Shown: positions 18,247 to 29,500 of the stretch, piece by piece | How positions within the stretch are numbered: position 1 is the stretch's first letter | Layout: each line of letters starts with the position of its first letter | NCBI GenBank assembly: GCA_030141605.1 | Contig: JAQGDQ010000456.1 | Coordinates: forward strand, 64,172-128,171 | From: Tubiluchus corallicola | Taxonomy: Eukaryota > Priapulida > Priapulimorpha > Priapulimorphida > Tubiluchidae | Direction of reading: 5' to 3' | DNA length: 64,000 bases | The notes under the pieces: generated by a model | What the model saw: the letters and a program-made list of their open reading frames with translations, nothing else | Told to the model about the DNA's origin: nothing | Database searches by the model: none | Translations under genes and position numbers: made by a program

Positions 18247-20397
18247 CTGTAAATGATTAAGCAGGTTATTAAAGTCACAGTGAATTTTACTCCAATGCTG
18301 TTGATTTGAGTTAAAATAACATTCAAGATTGACAGTTTTAGGGACTTTGTGAAGACTTTTCATTAGTTTTATAATGAAATAACAGCATAATTATCATCAA
18401 ATCAGTTTTTCGCCACTGTAACATGATTAATTTTGAATTTTCAGTTACAAAAACAGTTACAGGTGTGATATTCAGTGTAAATTTTATTAGAAGGCAATTT
18501 GAAACCCCTGGGAAACCCTAATATTTACTTACCTCAGTAATTTTCTTAACCGGTAGATATTTTTAATTTTTGTAACACCTTGTAACTTGTATAAAAAAGA
18601 AACAGCGTTTAAAAGCTACGAACAAAGTAAAATTACAACTTCTACGTGCATCTACATAACAGTAGAGCAGCCAACACTGTCCGTCTGCTGGATTACGGCT
18701 AGCAAAATACGATATGGTGTAAATATTCTGTGATATCCTACCTTAAAATGACTTGGATGCCTGAACTTACGGTTGCAGTCCGGACAAGAGAACCGAGATT
18801 CGTTGTTGTGAATCAGCATGTGGTAATTGAGACTGTGTTGTCGAGTGAACGTCGTCTCACAGATTGAACACATGAACGGTTTGATGCCGGCATGTGAACG
18901 GTAGTGGTACATTAATGTTGCCAGAGCCGTGAACGTCTTATCCTTACAGATCTTGCACGTGAGCGGATACTGCTCGCCGCGGTTCTTGTACAAACGGATC
19001 TTCTTGATGGCTTTCAGGGCGGTGTAACGCTCCCACTCCAGAGAACCGAGCTGGATGCTCTGCTTCCGTTTCTTATTCGACTCCGTCTTCCCGGGTTTCT
19101 CTGCTTCCGACTCCGAGTCCGCATCGCTACTCAGGTTGTCAATTGCCTCGTCGAGTATGTGTGTCTGGTTAACTCGCTTAGATGCCAAAAAGTGTCCAGA
19201 CTTGGACTTGGACATCTTCTGGAGTTTTCCCTTCTGAAACCTAATACCTTGTATTCCGGATGTTTGCGCATCGGGAGGCAGATTTTGATGCTGGTTTTCA
19301 TCTTCGCAAGTTTCCACGTCGATTTCCGAATCGCTAGAAACAACGTATTTGGGTCCTTCGGTTGAGGTGTACGAATGGTCGTGATCGAAACCGGGCAGGT
19401 GACGGGCGGTGTCGTCGTCTTCTCCGATGTCCGAGTCGGGACACAATTCTTGCATCATCTGCGTCCTCCGTTGCTGCTTCTCGGCTTGACGGACTTCGAA
19501 ACTCTTGAGCGCCTCCTTCATCTCGATCTCTTCCTCGTCGGAGGACACCGGTTCTTCGCAGACGATTATCTCCGGTTCCGGTGATCGGCTGGGGTCAGCT
19601 TCTTCCCCGAACGACTCCTCCTTCACCACCTTATTGAGTACGACCTTACACTTCTTAGTCGGGGATTCGCCGGCCGTGCTATTGTCTCTGGCAACAATTT
19701 TGGACACGAACTCTCCATTCTCACAGATGGTAGTCATTACATACTTCTCTTCATCATCATCCTCTTCGTTCTCTTGCTCTTCAGCCTTTGCTCTTTTTTG
19801 CTCGGCTGCCATCTTTGCTGCGGCCATCTTTCTTTTTCTACGTATCACTTTTCTTCTTTTTGCCGCTCTCAGCGCTTTCTGCGCTTCTCGATAGGAATCG
19901 TCCGAATCCCAGTCACTCGCTTCCTCTTTGACATTAACGTCGGAGAGCGTCGCGTCGTCATAGTAACCGTCGTCGACGAAATCTACCGGTTCTTCTTTCA
20001 CCTTGACTGTTTCCTTGACAACTGCTGGTGACGACTTGCGCGGTTTTCGCTTTGTCGCCGGCAACAACTGTTTCTCTCTCTTCTGCCTTCCCGCTATGGT
20101 TTCGGCCGTGAAATTTGACCTATGCACACCACCCGTGGCATTAGCGGTGTTAACCAGCTCTTGCACGTGCATCATCAGATGTGCCTTCACCTCCCTTTTC
20201 GCCTTCTCCTCGTTGCGGAAGCTGCTGAATACGGCGTTACATTTACCGGGGAATAAACAGCATCGAAACGAATACTTCTGGGAATACTCGTCAGCGTTGG
20301 CGACTGAAAACAGTTCCACCAACTTTTTGTCTTTCAGGCATGTTATCTGTTCCAGAGTGAGAACGTCGTTCTTCCGAAATCTATTTGCTGCTGCCAT
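17914..20397 (-). CDS. C2H2 zinc-finger protein, whole gene (2 coding exons)
   Basis: Exons 20397-18742 and 18246-17914 join in phase 0 to give 662 codons plus TGA. Four canonical C2H2 fingers sit near the C-terminus: C481/C484/H498/H502, C510/C513/H526/H530, C538/C541/H554/H558 and C566/C569/H582/H587. The third is cut by the intron. An N-terminal C47-x5-C53-x19-H73-x3-H77 may be an atypical finger. The middle is acidic and disordered, with a basic nuclear-localisation-like stretch (171-190) and VKEE words of the SUMO consensus (131-136, 156-159 and one further on). Probable nuclear DNA-binding regulator; target unknown. I cannot name the orthologue. The start at 20397 (AAGATGG) is preferred to an in-frame ATG 8 codons upstream because of its context. 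Confidence 0.92.
18247..18741 (-). other. Zinc-finger gene intron
   Basis: A 495-bp AT-rich intron with donor AAG|GTAGGA and acceptor TTACAG. No other feature. Confidence 0.85.
18742..20397 (-). CDS. Zinc-finger gene exon 1
   Basis: 552 codons. GC content is clearly higher than the flanks. Ends within finger 3 at SHFK. Confidence 0.93.
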
Positions 20398-20403
20398 CTT
20401 GTG
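20390..20403 (-). promoter_or_regulatory. YY1-type motif over the zinc-finger start codon
   Basis: The - strand reads CACAAGATGGCAGC. AAGATGGC is the core of YY1 sites, which in animal genes often overlap the translation start of short-leader mRNAs. Inference from motif only. Confidence 0.4.
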
Positions 20404-20766
20404 GACATAAAATAAACTCAAGGAACAATCAGAAATATTTCATAATGTTAGGATAAATGATTTAATAATTTTTAGTAATTTCATCACTGGCTGCATAATT
20501 GTGTTGAATGTCATTTAAATAGCCCAACCTAGAAAATAAAAAAAAGACTTAAAAAGTACAGAAAAAATATGATATATCGTATAGAAAAATTTCAAATACT
20601 GAGCTAGATATAAATAATTACACAGTGCACATTTCTGAGATGCAGGTGCTGCCATCTATTTAAAAATGCATGACTCATAGCATGCAAATAAACAAACTAC
20701 ATTTTTCATCAATAACAATTCTCTAATGTAAGCCATTTATAAAACAATATGTCCCATTTTAATACA
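20398..20766. other. Upstream of the zinc-finger gene
   Basis: AT-rich; should hold its promoter and 5' UTR. No TATA box or CpG island identified. Confidence 0.4.
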
Positions 20767-21414
20767 TATGTGCTTGTATAGCAAAATCGTTCATAAGTCA
20801 GCAATTATCATTTTCTAGTTATTCACATATTCTGAATCTCCATTTCATGAGGATCATTTTGATACCAAGTTCATTGCTCTGTGTTATTTCTAAGCTGAGA
20901 TAATTCACGTTGAAGTTGAGGCTCAGGCTGCACAGTGGAAAACATAATCTTGAGAAAATGGCTGTCAAAGTCAGCTATTGTTTTTTGTCACATTTCTAGA
21001 AAGCACTCAGCAACTGTACAAAAGTTTGGTTGCTATGGTCTTTACAAGAACACATTAAAGTTATCTTTAAATCCAGTAGATGGCTTTTTTGACGAAGATC
21101 TGGTCTTGTCAACAAAAACAATCTGAAACAAGATGAGTACTTCCACAAGCTATTATCAAAGTTTGAAAATACAAGTTTTTGCAATTGCAGTACTAGTTTC
21201 TAGACAGAGAAATGGGCACGGGGTTATAAAATTAAATTTTTATTATTTTTTGGACATTTTCTTGATAATTTGATGCTAGAATATAAAAGTCCAACATATT
21301 TAGCATTTGTTTTCATAAAAAATCGACATTTGACCAAATTTTTGATGTTTTCTACTTTGAAACATCATAATGTAGTTTTAACTATGGATGGCTTTGGTTT
21401 ACAAGCACACATAT
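20767..21414 (+). mobile_element. MITE family B, copy 2
   Basis: The best-preserved ends of the family: left TATGTGCTTGTATAGC, right ACAAGCACACATA, with TA at both borders. About 648 bp, non-coding. Confidence 0.8.
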
Positions 21415-21902
21415 AGTAAATACTAGTCGGTACTAGCTTTTAAAATTTGAGGTGTGGTCTAAAATTGAGTACTATTTCCCTTTAAACAGTTCGTACTCCC
21501 CATGGCTCCCAGGACAGCAGCAGGATGTAACCGCACACTTCTAAGCCTCTATATCTTCGACTAGCAATTCAGCAGGTCTAAACTTATTTATATTTCTAAA
21601 AAATGTATTGATGCATTTATTTATGAAATTTGTTTATTTTTGGAATGCTTTGTTATTTCATAAGTGTAAATAAACAATAGTTGTGCCCTGGCATACTTTA
21701 TTCACGCTAACGAACCCTGGTAATTAGCGTTACAACCGTCGCATATTAGACAATTACAGAGTTTTATTAATTGTTTTGTAAAAAAGGTAAGATTGCTGTT
21801 CTTCTATGGACCATTTTGAAGAACTGAGACATTATCTTCAGTATCACATAAAATTTTGTGTCAATAAAGTAATTTTTTCCTAAACAAGGAGCAGCTAAGT
21901 TA
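21415..21902. other. Host sequence around the hAT insertion
   Basis: AT-rich. The stretch just before 21911 resembles 39275-39325, which looks like the uninserted version of the same repeat. Confidence 0.5.
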
Positions 21903-21910
21903 GTGACCAG

Positions 21911-22308
21911 TAGGGGTGAGCATTCTCTAGCAGAAAGCGAATTCGAATCGATCCGAATTTGTGACTTTCGAATTCGAATCGAACGGAACTTCAGTGTTTC
22001 GAATTTGAACCGAATTCAAATTGAGATTGAACGATTTTCGAACAAGTTTTCAAACCACCAGTAAAAATTAATCTTACAAAGATCATGCATATCACTAGAT
22101 TTTGTTCTGCAATAAAACGACTAGTAATTTGTTTAAAATTGTGCACAGAAATCACTGCTAAATTACGCTAATTGCATGATGTTTCAATCATTTTAGTGAA
22201 AAGAACATGTGTGACTGAAGTGCTGAATTATTCGAATCTATAGTTTTGGATTCGAATCGAGTTCGAACTAAAAAAACCTCGTTCGAATCGAATTCGAGCT
22301 CACCCCTA
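21911..22308 (+). mobile_element. hAT-type MITE with 8-bp target duplication
   Basis: Ends TAGGGGTGAGC and GCTCACCCCTA are exact inverted repeats of 11 bp. The element is 398 bp and is flanked on both sides by GTGACCAG (21903-21910 and 22309-22316), an exact 8-bp duplication as made by hAT transposases. The inside is rich in ATTCGAATCG palindromes and codes for nothing. A degraded relative is at 37955-38165. Confidence 0.92.
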
Positions 22309-22589
22309 GTGACCAGTGGGTGTTCTGCTGGTCCTACTCACATATATTATATAATTTGTAATTAACTGTTGTATCAAAAACTAACGTTGAAGAAGTAGAA
22401 CTGATAGAATTGACTGGAGGAGTTAACAATGCGCAGAACATGACAATACACTTTGAGTCAGGATAATATATTTGTACTATCAAGGCGAAAATGGATAAAA
22501 ACCATGAATTGCAGTATTTATTATTTAATCAGCGCAGGTTGGACCGGATTACCCAAAATTCCGGATAATCGACGTTTTAGTATACACAC

Positions 22590-22955
22590 ATATCTCAGTC
22601 TGCCGGACCTCACTTTTACGGACATCGGTAAAATCTTGACCGTTAAAAGCCCAACATACTAGGGACACAGTCCGTTGTTTCGCGAGCTGACAATTAGTTG
22701 GTGTGTCGTCACTTTGTTTACCTGATCATGATTAGTGCAACCAAGCAGCGTGTAACGTGGTGTGTAGCTTTTAACGTCAGGTGTTAGCCCGTTGTAGACG
22801 TTTTAGAGATAATTACTGAAATTAGGCGATTGATTCTACATAACCTTGAGTCTAATACACAGCGCCTCCTGTTTAGCTCAATATCGGTAAAAACGGACCA
22901 TCGGCAAATTTGGACCGACGTCTCCCCGCTTTTGACCGGCAAAGCGAGACATGAG
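22590..22955 (+). mobile_element. Probable pogo/Tc1-like nonautonomous element (family A, copy 2)
   Basis: Left part holds CTCAGTCTGCCGGACC and CGGTAAAATCTTGACCG; the right part inverted reads CTCATGTCTCGCTTTGCCGG. These imperfect ends suggest a TIR element. The centre matches 8735-8985. Confidence 0.5.
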
Positions 22956-24378
22956 TGTACTTAATTAGCTAAATAAAAAACCTATTACTCCGCGCAAGAT
23001 CACAAGTAACAGCCGAAGTGGCAAATAAAGGAAGCACTCACATGGTCCCGCACAGCTTTATCTTAGTGGATTTGCGAAGCAAATTCAACTAGTTACAAAA
23101 AATAACCAATTAAACAAAAGCAAAAATTTAATTAACTAAAAACACGCGAAACAATTCTGCAAGACAGACACAAAGTTGATCGTGATGCGCAACAAGCTTG
23201 AAGTTGAAAAAGCAGCTTACGTGTTGCAGATGTAATACGCACTACTAGCGATCCTCTTAGCTGAACCTGTAAGACACAGAAGCGTTGCAGGATGACGGAT
23301 TTTTGAACAGATAGCATTTACGAGTAAAACCAAAGAAATGTAAAATACATGTAATATGTGCTTATGTGTTAGTGAAAAGTAATGAGTTGGTAATAAAATG
23401 AATTAATGTGCTAAAAAACTAATCTTGCATACGGGACCATAAAAACATACAAGATTTTTACTTCAGCGTAGTGAACAATCAATGTACCACGGCATTTGCC
23501 TGTAATCACTAAGGAATAAAGATATACTTTTGTAGAGTACGTGACATTTGGGTGTTTGGCTGTTCGGGAACAAGAGATTTGGACATGGTGCAGTTTTGGT
23601 ACGAGACAAGGCAAAAATAAAATTACTTATTTTTTATTTCAATGTTTTACGGATCACTATAGTTTTTATCTCTCGCAATGTTTTTTAATTAAGAATCACG
23701 ATTTCACCAAATTAAACATACAAAATAATAATTATAAACATAACAATAAAAACCAGTCAGTTGCCTTAGGGCTTTGTTGATTTCTACTTTTAATGTGTAT
23801 GTGTAGTTTTTAAAATAAATAAAGCAGAAAAGACGTCGGTAAGTTTACTTTTTTAGTAAAAAATATCAGCATACTTATACAGCCAAGTAAGGCAATGAAG
23901 TAATCATCATAGCAATTTATTCTTGTGTGATCGAATCAGCTGCCCAAATATATTACGCTGTCCTGGTGGTTGGCGCCCAAACGGTTTCACTCGTGTTTCA
24001 CTCCTTCGAGCAGCAATGCCAAATGGTCTGTCTCCACTTTTGCACACACCTTTGTACTATAACATATTCCTCGATCTTGCTGGGACTTCTTTAATTTGAG
24101 GAATACTATAAGTGCAACTTGTTTTTTGTATGATCTTGTTTGACGCTACCAATTTAGTGTGAGAAAACCGCAACGATTTTCCTTGCCAGGGCAATTCTCC
24201 AGCATGAAAAGCTATAATTATTTTCACATTTTATATAACAACGTGTCAGACATAGTTATCAGCACACTGACTTTCACTTCGAGTGATTTCTAAATTTATT
24301 TACCAAATACACTGTTTATAAACTAATCAATCATCCTTTTTAGTACAATCAAATAGCGTTTTTCGCAGTGTACTTTTA
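22956..24378. other. Intergenic, nothing recognised
   Basis: AT-rich with several short open frames on both strands, none with a recognisable protein or coding bias. Confidence 0.45.
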
Positions 24379-24580
24379 GTGGTGCCCTCTTTCCAGGGCA
24401 CCAATTTTATTATTACTACTACCAATGTTAATTATTATTATTACTAACACTGAAAATCTTGCACAAAGCTTTAATGAATTACATTTATATATATATATGC
24501 ACTATCTGACATGTATATACTGTATTGTGTTTTGCCAATGTACATTATAATCATGTATTTGAGCAATAAATTGAAATTGA
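24379..24580 (+). mobile_element. LINE 3' tail remnant
   Basis: An 8-bp stem GGTGCCCT/AGGGCACC with a 6-base loop (24381-24402), followed by AT-rich sequence with TTATTATTA runs and ending in AATAAATTGAAATTGAATGG. This arrangement is typical of non-LTR retrotransposon 3' ends. Confidence 0.5.
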
Positions 24581-24628
24581 ATGGAAAATATGAAAACTAA
24601 AAGTAGCCATTATGTTTCTCCGTAGATT

Positions 24629-24949
24629 ATGAATGAATTGCAGGACTCAAGCATGGCCAAAGCATTTTCAAACAAAGATCTATATGAAAAAATAAAAAGA
24701 TGCCGTTTAAGATGGATTGGACATATGCTTAGACTACCTTATGATAAGCCAGTGAAGATAGCTCTTCAACAAGCCATAGAAACAGCTAAAAAACCTGCAG
24801 GAGGACAAATGTTAACATATTTAGCTTTTGCACAGAAAGATTTAAACACTTCAGCATTGATCCTTAGAAATAAATCCACTTAGGGCATTGCGGTGAGCAG
24901 GGAGTCCTGGCATAGGGAGGTGAACAGAATCATGTCACTGGACGTGTGA
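24629..24949 (+). pseudogene. Non-LTR retrotransposon ORF2 C-terminal fragment
   Basis: Contains the RCRLRWIGHMLRL motif found near the C-terminus of many LINE polyproteins downstream of the reverse transcriptase. One in-frame TAG at 24881-24883 interrupts it; the same frame then continues with SRESWHREVNRIMSL to TGA at 24947. GATGATGATG follows, as at a LINE 3' end. No reverse-transcriptase core remains, so it is 5'-truncated and dead. Confidence 0.8.
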
Positions 24950-25710
24950 TTCATTGGATGATGATGACTTAAGCCTTTTGTTTGCAAATATAATGCAAAT
25001 CAGCGACGAATTATTTCAGTAATTTTCCCACATCAATACGGATGTCAGTAAGTAATTAAATTACAGATATATCAAATTTATGAATTTGTCAATAGTTAAG
25101 TATCATTTCATCTTTATTTTTCGTGTTTTATGTGAAATTGTACACTTAATTTAAGCCTGAATAATCTTATGATGAAAAGTTTCTCAATCTTTGCACAGCA
25201 TTAAAAGTAACAAGCATTTGCAGCATAAACTAAATTGTAAATGCTGTAGTTTGTTGGCTTCTGTACTAGAAATAACCTTCATCAGTTTACCGAGTTCCTC
25301 GTCTCTCAGAAATGAAGCCAGGTTAAACCAACATTTATTGAAAAACATTTCTGACCAGTTTATTAAAGAGCGATGCTAACATTCACTAGCAAAATAATAG
25401 TTTTGTTCAAGTTATAATAGACGAAAATGTCCTATAGCTTGTTTAGAGTTACATGAGCATAGGTTTTGTACAACATACACGTATGAAAAGCTAGCCGTGA
25501 GTCAAACTCGTTTACATCTAATAAACTATGTAAATATTATTAAGTACAAACAATTACACAGCTGTCAATATTATCAATACAGTAAATCTAAATAAATACT
25601 TTTTCTATACTCACATGAACCAAAATAAAAGGCACACTTTCATTTTCCCCTTAATACACTACCATAAATAATATTACTTCCGGCTTATATTAAATAGATT
25701 TCTGGTGCGA
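24950..25710. other. Intergenic, nothing recognised
   Basis: AT-rich sequence; no supported feature. Confidence 0.5.
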
Positions 25711-26356
25711 CCAATAGGTGGCAGCGCGATAGTTCAGTCAATTAAGTTACGGGCAACGAATAATTTATCCACGGATAACAACTCTATCGAATATTATAAA
25801 ATAATTTTACATAAATATTCACATTAGTATAAGTAGCTTTATACAATATAATAGTTGCCTATTCTACATACTGACAGTTTATACATTAGACACCTTTAAT
25901 GTATCGAAGAAAGTTTTCTCCACGAAACATCACACACTCGGTGATATATTAGAGTCAGCGCTCCATAGAAAAATAACTTAGTTTATTCACAACACTTGAT
26001 TTTGGTCCTCAACCAGGCTGACCATTGACCAGTAACTGACCGACAAGTATTTTTTTTTATTTTCGACTGACACTGTTAAACAAATCTACCACTAGAAGTC
26101 AGCACCGACGCGCTGCTAAGAGAGGTCGACACTGACTACGCGTATCCTTGTAGGCAAATTCGGCCGACTCCAGCAACGACTCGCGTTGTCCCAGTGTATT
26201 TTCAAGCCGCCACAAGATGGCGGCACTGTCCAAATATATTGAGAACTACCACAAGGGGTCAGCACTATGACACAATTTACTTTAACACAATTTCGACATG
26301 GCATTAAAGTCGCTTTCACTGCCAATTAAGTTAATTAATCTGCCGCTAGATGTCAG
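25711..26356 (+). promoter_or_regulatory. Cluster of CTCF-like cores downstream of the EGF-ligand stop
   Basis: Five same-strand matches at 12-13 of 14 positions to CCASYAGRKGGCRS: 25711 (CCAATAGGTGGCAG), 26089, 26210 (CCACAAGATGGCGG), 26249 and 26343. Three of them share the variant GTCAGCAC. Binding is inferred only; some lie in the probable 3' UTR of the EGF-ligand gene. Confidence 0.45.
26056..26061 (-). terminator. Possible polyadenylation signal of the EGF-ligand gene
   Basis: AATAAA on the - strand, 322 bases after the stop codon; another at 25982-25987. Confidence 0.5.
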
Positions 26357-26382
26357 CACAGACTAGCATTACGAGGTTCAGC

Positions 26383-26556
26383 TTAAAGCACCGTTTCACT
26401 AGCTATCTCCTCGCGACTACGATTGCGAGCGTACGCTCGATGATCTGACGTGTGATCACTAGAATAAGTCCGATCTGTCTCGTAGTTATTTTCGCTGTCT
26501 TTTTCTGGTATAACATGATTTTCGGGCTTTTCGTCGTATTTATCTATTGCATCAGT
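26383..26556 (-). CDS. EGF-ligand exon 6 (cytoplasmic tail)
   Basis: Acceptor TTTTCCAG|ACT, phase 0. Encodes 57 residues, hydrophilic and rich in Asp, Glu, Arg and Ser, ending ETVL before the stop. The C-terminal T-V-L fits a class I PDZ ligand. Confidence 0.85.
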   Translation of the reverse strand, partial: TDAIDKYDEKPENHVIPEKDSENNYETDRTYSSDHTSDHRAYARNRSREEIASETVL

Positions 26557-29500
26557 CTGGAAAATCAATACAAAGATTCGTTAGCTCCAAAATTAGCACT
26601 TCCCTAATAGATTTGAATGCAATCGAATATAATGAATTCTTCAGAAAAGGGAATATCCCGCAATTGTCTCAGTTTAATTCAAATTTTTTTTTGTACAGAA
26701 ATGCCAAGCAGCTATATGTGAGCTGTAGCCCATCTTAACATTGTCTGGTCTAGTCTATAAGTTGTATCCTAACCTTATAGGACCCGGATAAATTTGTTTA
26801 TTGTATGGGAAATCCTGAAATATGTAAACTGTTCAGATCAACTTTGAAATGTTAGACAAATAGGGAAAATTAATATATAAATAACATGAAGGTAAATCAC
26901 TTACTATTTCAATAGTTTTAATTTCAGTAATTTCTGTTTTTTTGTTTAATTGAAGTGCAATGTATTTTGCATCTTAGTAAGACACATTTTGGTACTTTTC
27001 TTACAGTAATTTAACTATGTGAAAAACTGGTAACACTTGATTCAAAGCTGAGCTTCCACTTGATAAAGACTTTTATTATTTAAATTATGATCTGGGCTTG
27101 GCGAAAGAAAAAACGCTAAAATGTCAGCTTCCACAATCTATTACTGGAGTTTAAAAATAGGAGTTTTTTACCATTACAGTACTAGTTTCTAGCCAGCGAA
27201 ATGGGTATGGTGTTATAAAATTAGATTTTTAGAATTTTTTAGACATTTTCTTGACAATTTGAAGTTAGAATATTAAAGTCAAATGTATTCACGGCTTGTT
27301 TTAATATAAAAAATAGAGATTTGAGCAAATTTTTGATGCATTCTATTTGAAGCATCATAAGTAGTTTTAACTATGCCGACTTATGGAAATTTTTTTGGTT
27401 TGTTTTTTGGTTTGGTTTTTTGGTTGTGTTTTTTGGTTTGGTTTTTTTGGTTTGTTTTTTGGTTTGGTTTTTTTGGTTTGTTTTTTGGTTTGGTTTTTTT
27501 GGTTTGTTTTTTGGTTTGGACAATTATTTTGAGTCATAACTAGTTTACTATGCCGACTTATGGACTTATTTGGTTTGTTTTATGACTTATGGACAATTCT
27601 ATTTTGAGTTTGTTTTTTGGTTTGGTTTTTTTGGTTAACACTATGTTTACTTTGAAGCATCATAATGTAGTTTTAACTATGCCGACTTATGGATAATCTT
27701 TGTATCTAAAATGGAGGCATTATGGCTGCAAGTACACATTTGTGCAATTCTGTATAAAAAATCACAGTAAATCAGAGTTTATCAACAGCCTAATGTAATC
27801 TTCCAATGAATTCATGCAGTTTACACGCCTCTCACACATCTCTCTACACAGCTTGCACATCAGTTCTATTTCGGTCACTGAACCTGTACACGTATTAATA
27901 TTTCAACGCCCACCTTAATGAATTATTAACATAGGTATGCGTATAAACAGGTAAGTAACAATACCTGTAATCAATATACAGGTATGTTTGTATAAATGAC
28001 AACATAGCTGGGTCGTTTAAACAATCCTGTTCATTTGATCATTTAGTTGCTATAGTAATGCTACCTGTAACAGCATCCCGCTTAAAGCACAGGAAAATCC
28101 TTCATAAACATAAAGCTTGAAAAATTCGTTTTGAAATTTTATATCACTTACATACTGCCTTTTTACGTGCAGGACTTCAGTCGGCAGTCACGCTGTATAA
28201 AACATCTAAATTTAAACTCCCGCGATGACCGTTAGACGCAGCCATTTTCACGACAGGTCATTTGAAGCAAGTTTAGATAACATTTGTAAAGTTTGAAATA
28301 ATAATCAGAGCATTCGTAGCGCGCAAGTCACTAACTAAATATAATTTAAAATTACTGCATCTTGTCAATAAGATTAAAAATACGTTTTTGGTTAGTGAGT
28401 GGTGCACCCTGGAGGGTGAGTCAGGGATATTTTACCAATTGGTGAAAATATTTTAAATAATTAATAATTTTCTTTTCTAGTTACATAAGTCTTTCTAGCA
28501 GGTAAGTAAAAATCTAAGTAACACAGATTTGCACGGAAAGTCTTTTCAGAGATAATTCAACATTGCCTTTTCTTCCCTTGATTTACGTTTGGTACATGAC
28601 GTCATGTAATGGAGTCATCGGAACAATATTGCGGGAGATTTAAAATGAAAACAAACTAAAATTCCTTTCAGTGTGAATACGATATGTGCATAAAATTGCT
28701 ATAAAGTAACATAATTTTTTGAGGCGATTTTTCTGAAGCCTACTTCGGGTACCCCTTTTCTTGTCCTTTAACGCAATCACTAAATTGTCTCGTGGTGCCG
28801 TCATCCGGGTACTCTAAGCAGACTGGTTGTAATTGGTTTGGTTGTGGAGGGACCAAAACGTACCTCTTTATAAAGGCTAATCCACAAAAATTAAAAATAG
28901 GTTGTTTTCCAGGTGTCAATGTCACAAAATATGTTACTTCAAAATTTAATGAGAGAAAAAAAGCAAAAGAGATCCAACTGCCTCGTGAAGAGACACGTTA
29001 ATCGTACGTCAACGGATACAACACATGGTCAAACCTCATTATAACGTCCCCTCTTTATAATGTCAACCTCACGTAACACCCAATATTTGCCAAGATAAAA
29101 TATCCGCAGTGCATAGACAGTAAATGTATCTCATTATAATGAAAACTTTTTACACTCTGAAAGCAGGCGATTAAAATTAGTCAGTTATTTGAAAATGTGG
29201 TTAAATTTTAATTAAGCCTCACTTACATATTAAAATTATGCAATGGCGGCTCATGTCTAGGTACTGTGGAACTGCAGTGCCCCCTATTTTCACACAATAT
29301 TATCGATAATATTCTTTTTTCTTTAATTCTTTCTTTATACTTGTACGGACCTAAAGCACGCGATGGTAGCACTGTTTGCTTCACAGCCCAGCACAGTGCG
29401 CTCCACCAATGCGGTGTTTGGCTGTTATTCGCATGCGGCCATGCGCACATGTCAGAGCCCAGATAGAGAAAGTACTGTCGCTCACACAGTTTGTTGTCAG

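Noticed and set aside
27841-27900. Candidate - strand exon after an AG near 27890 that could continue exon 4 of the EGF ligand
   Set aside because: It needs a weak GTGTAG donor; the exon at 30449-30326 has strong sites and the exact phases required.
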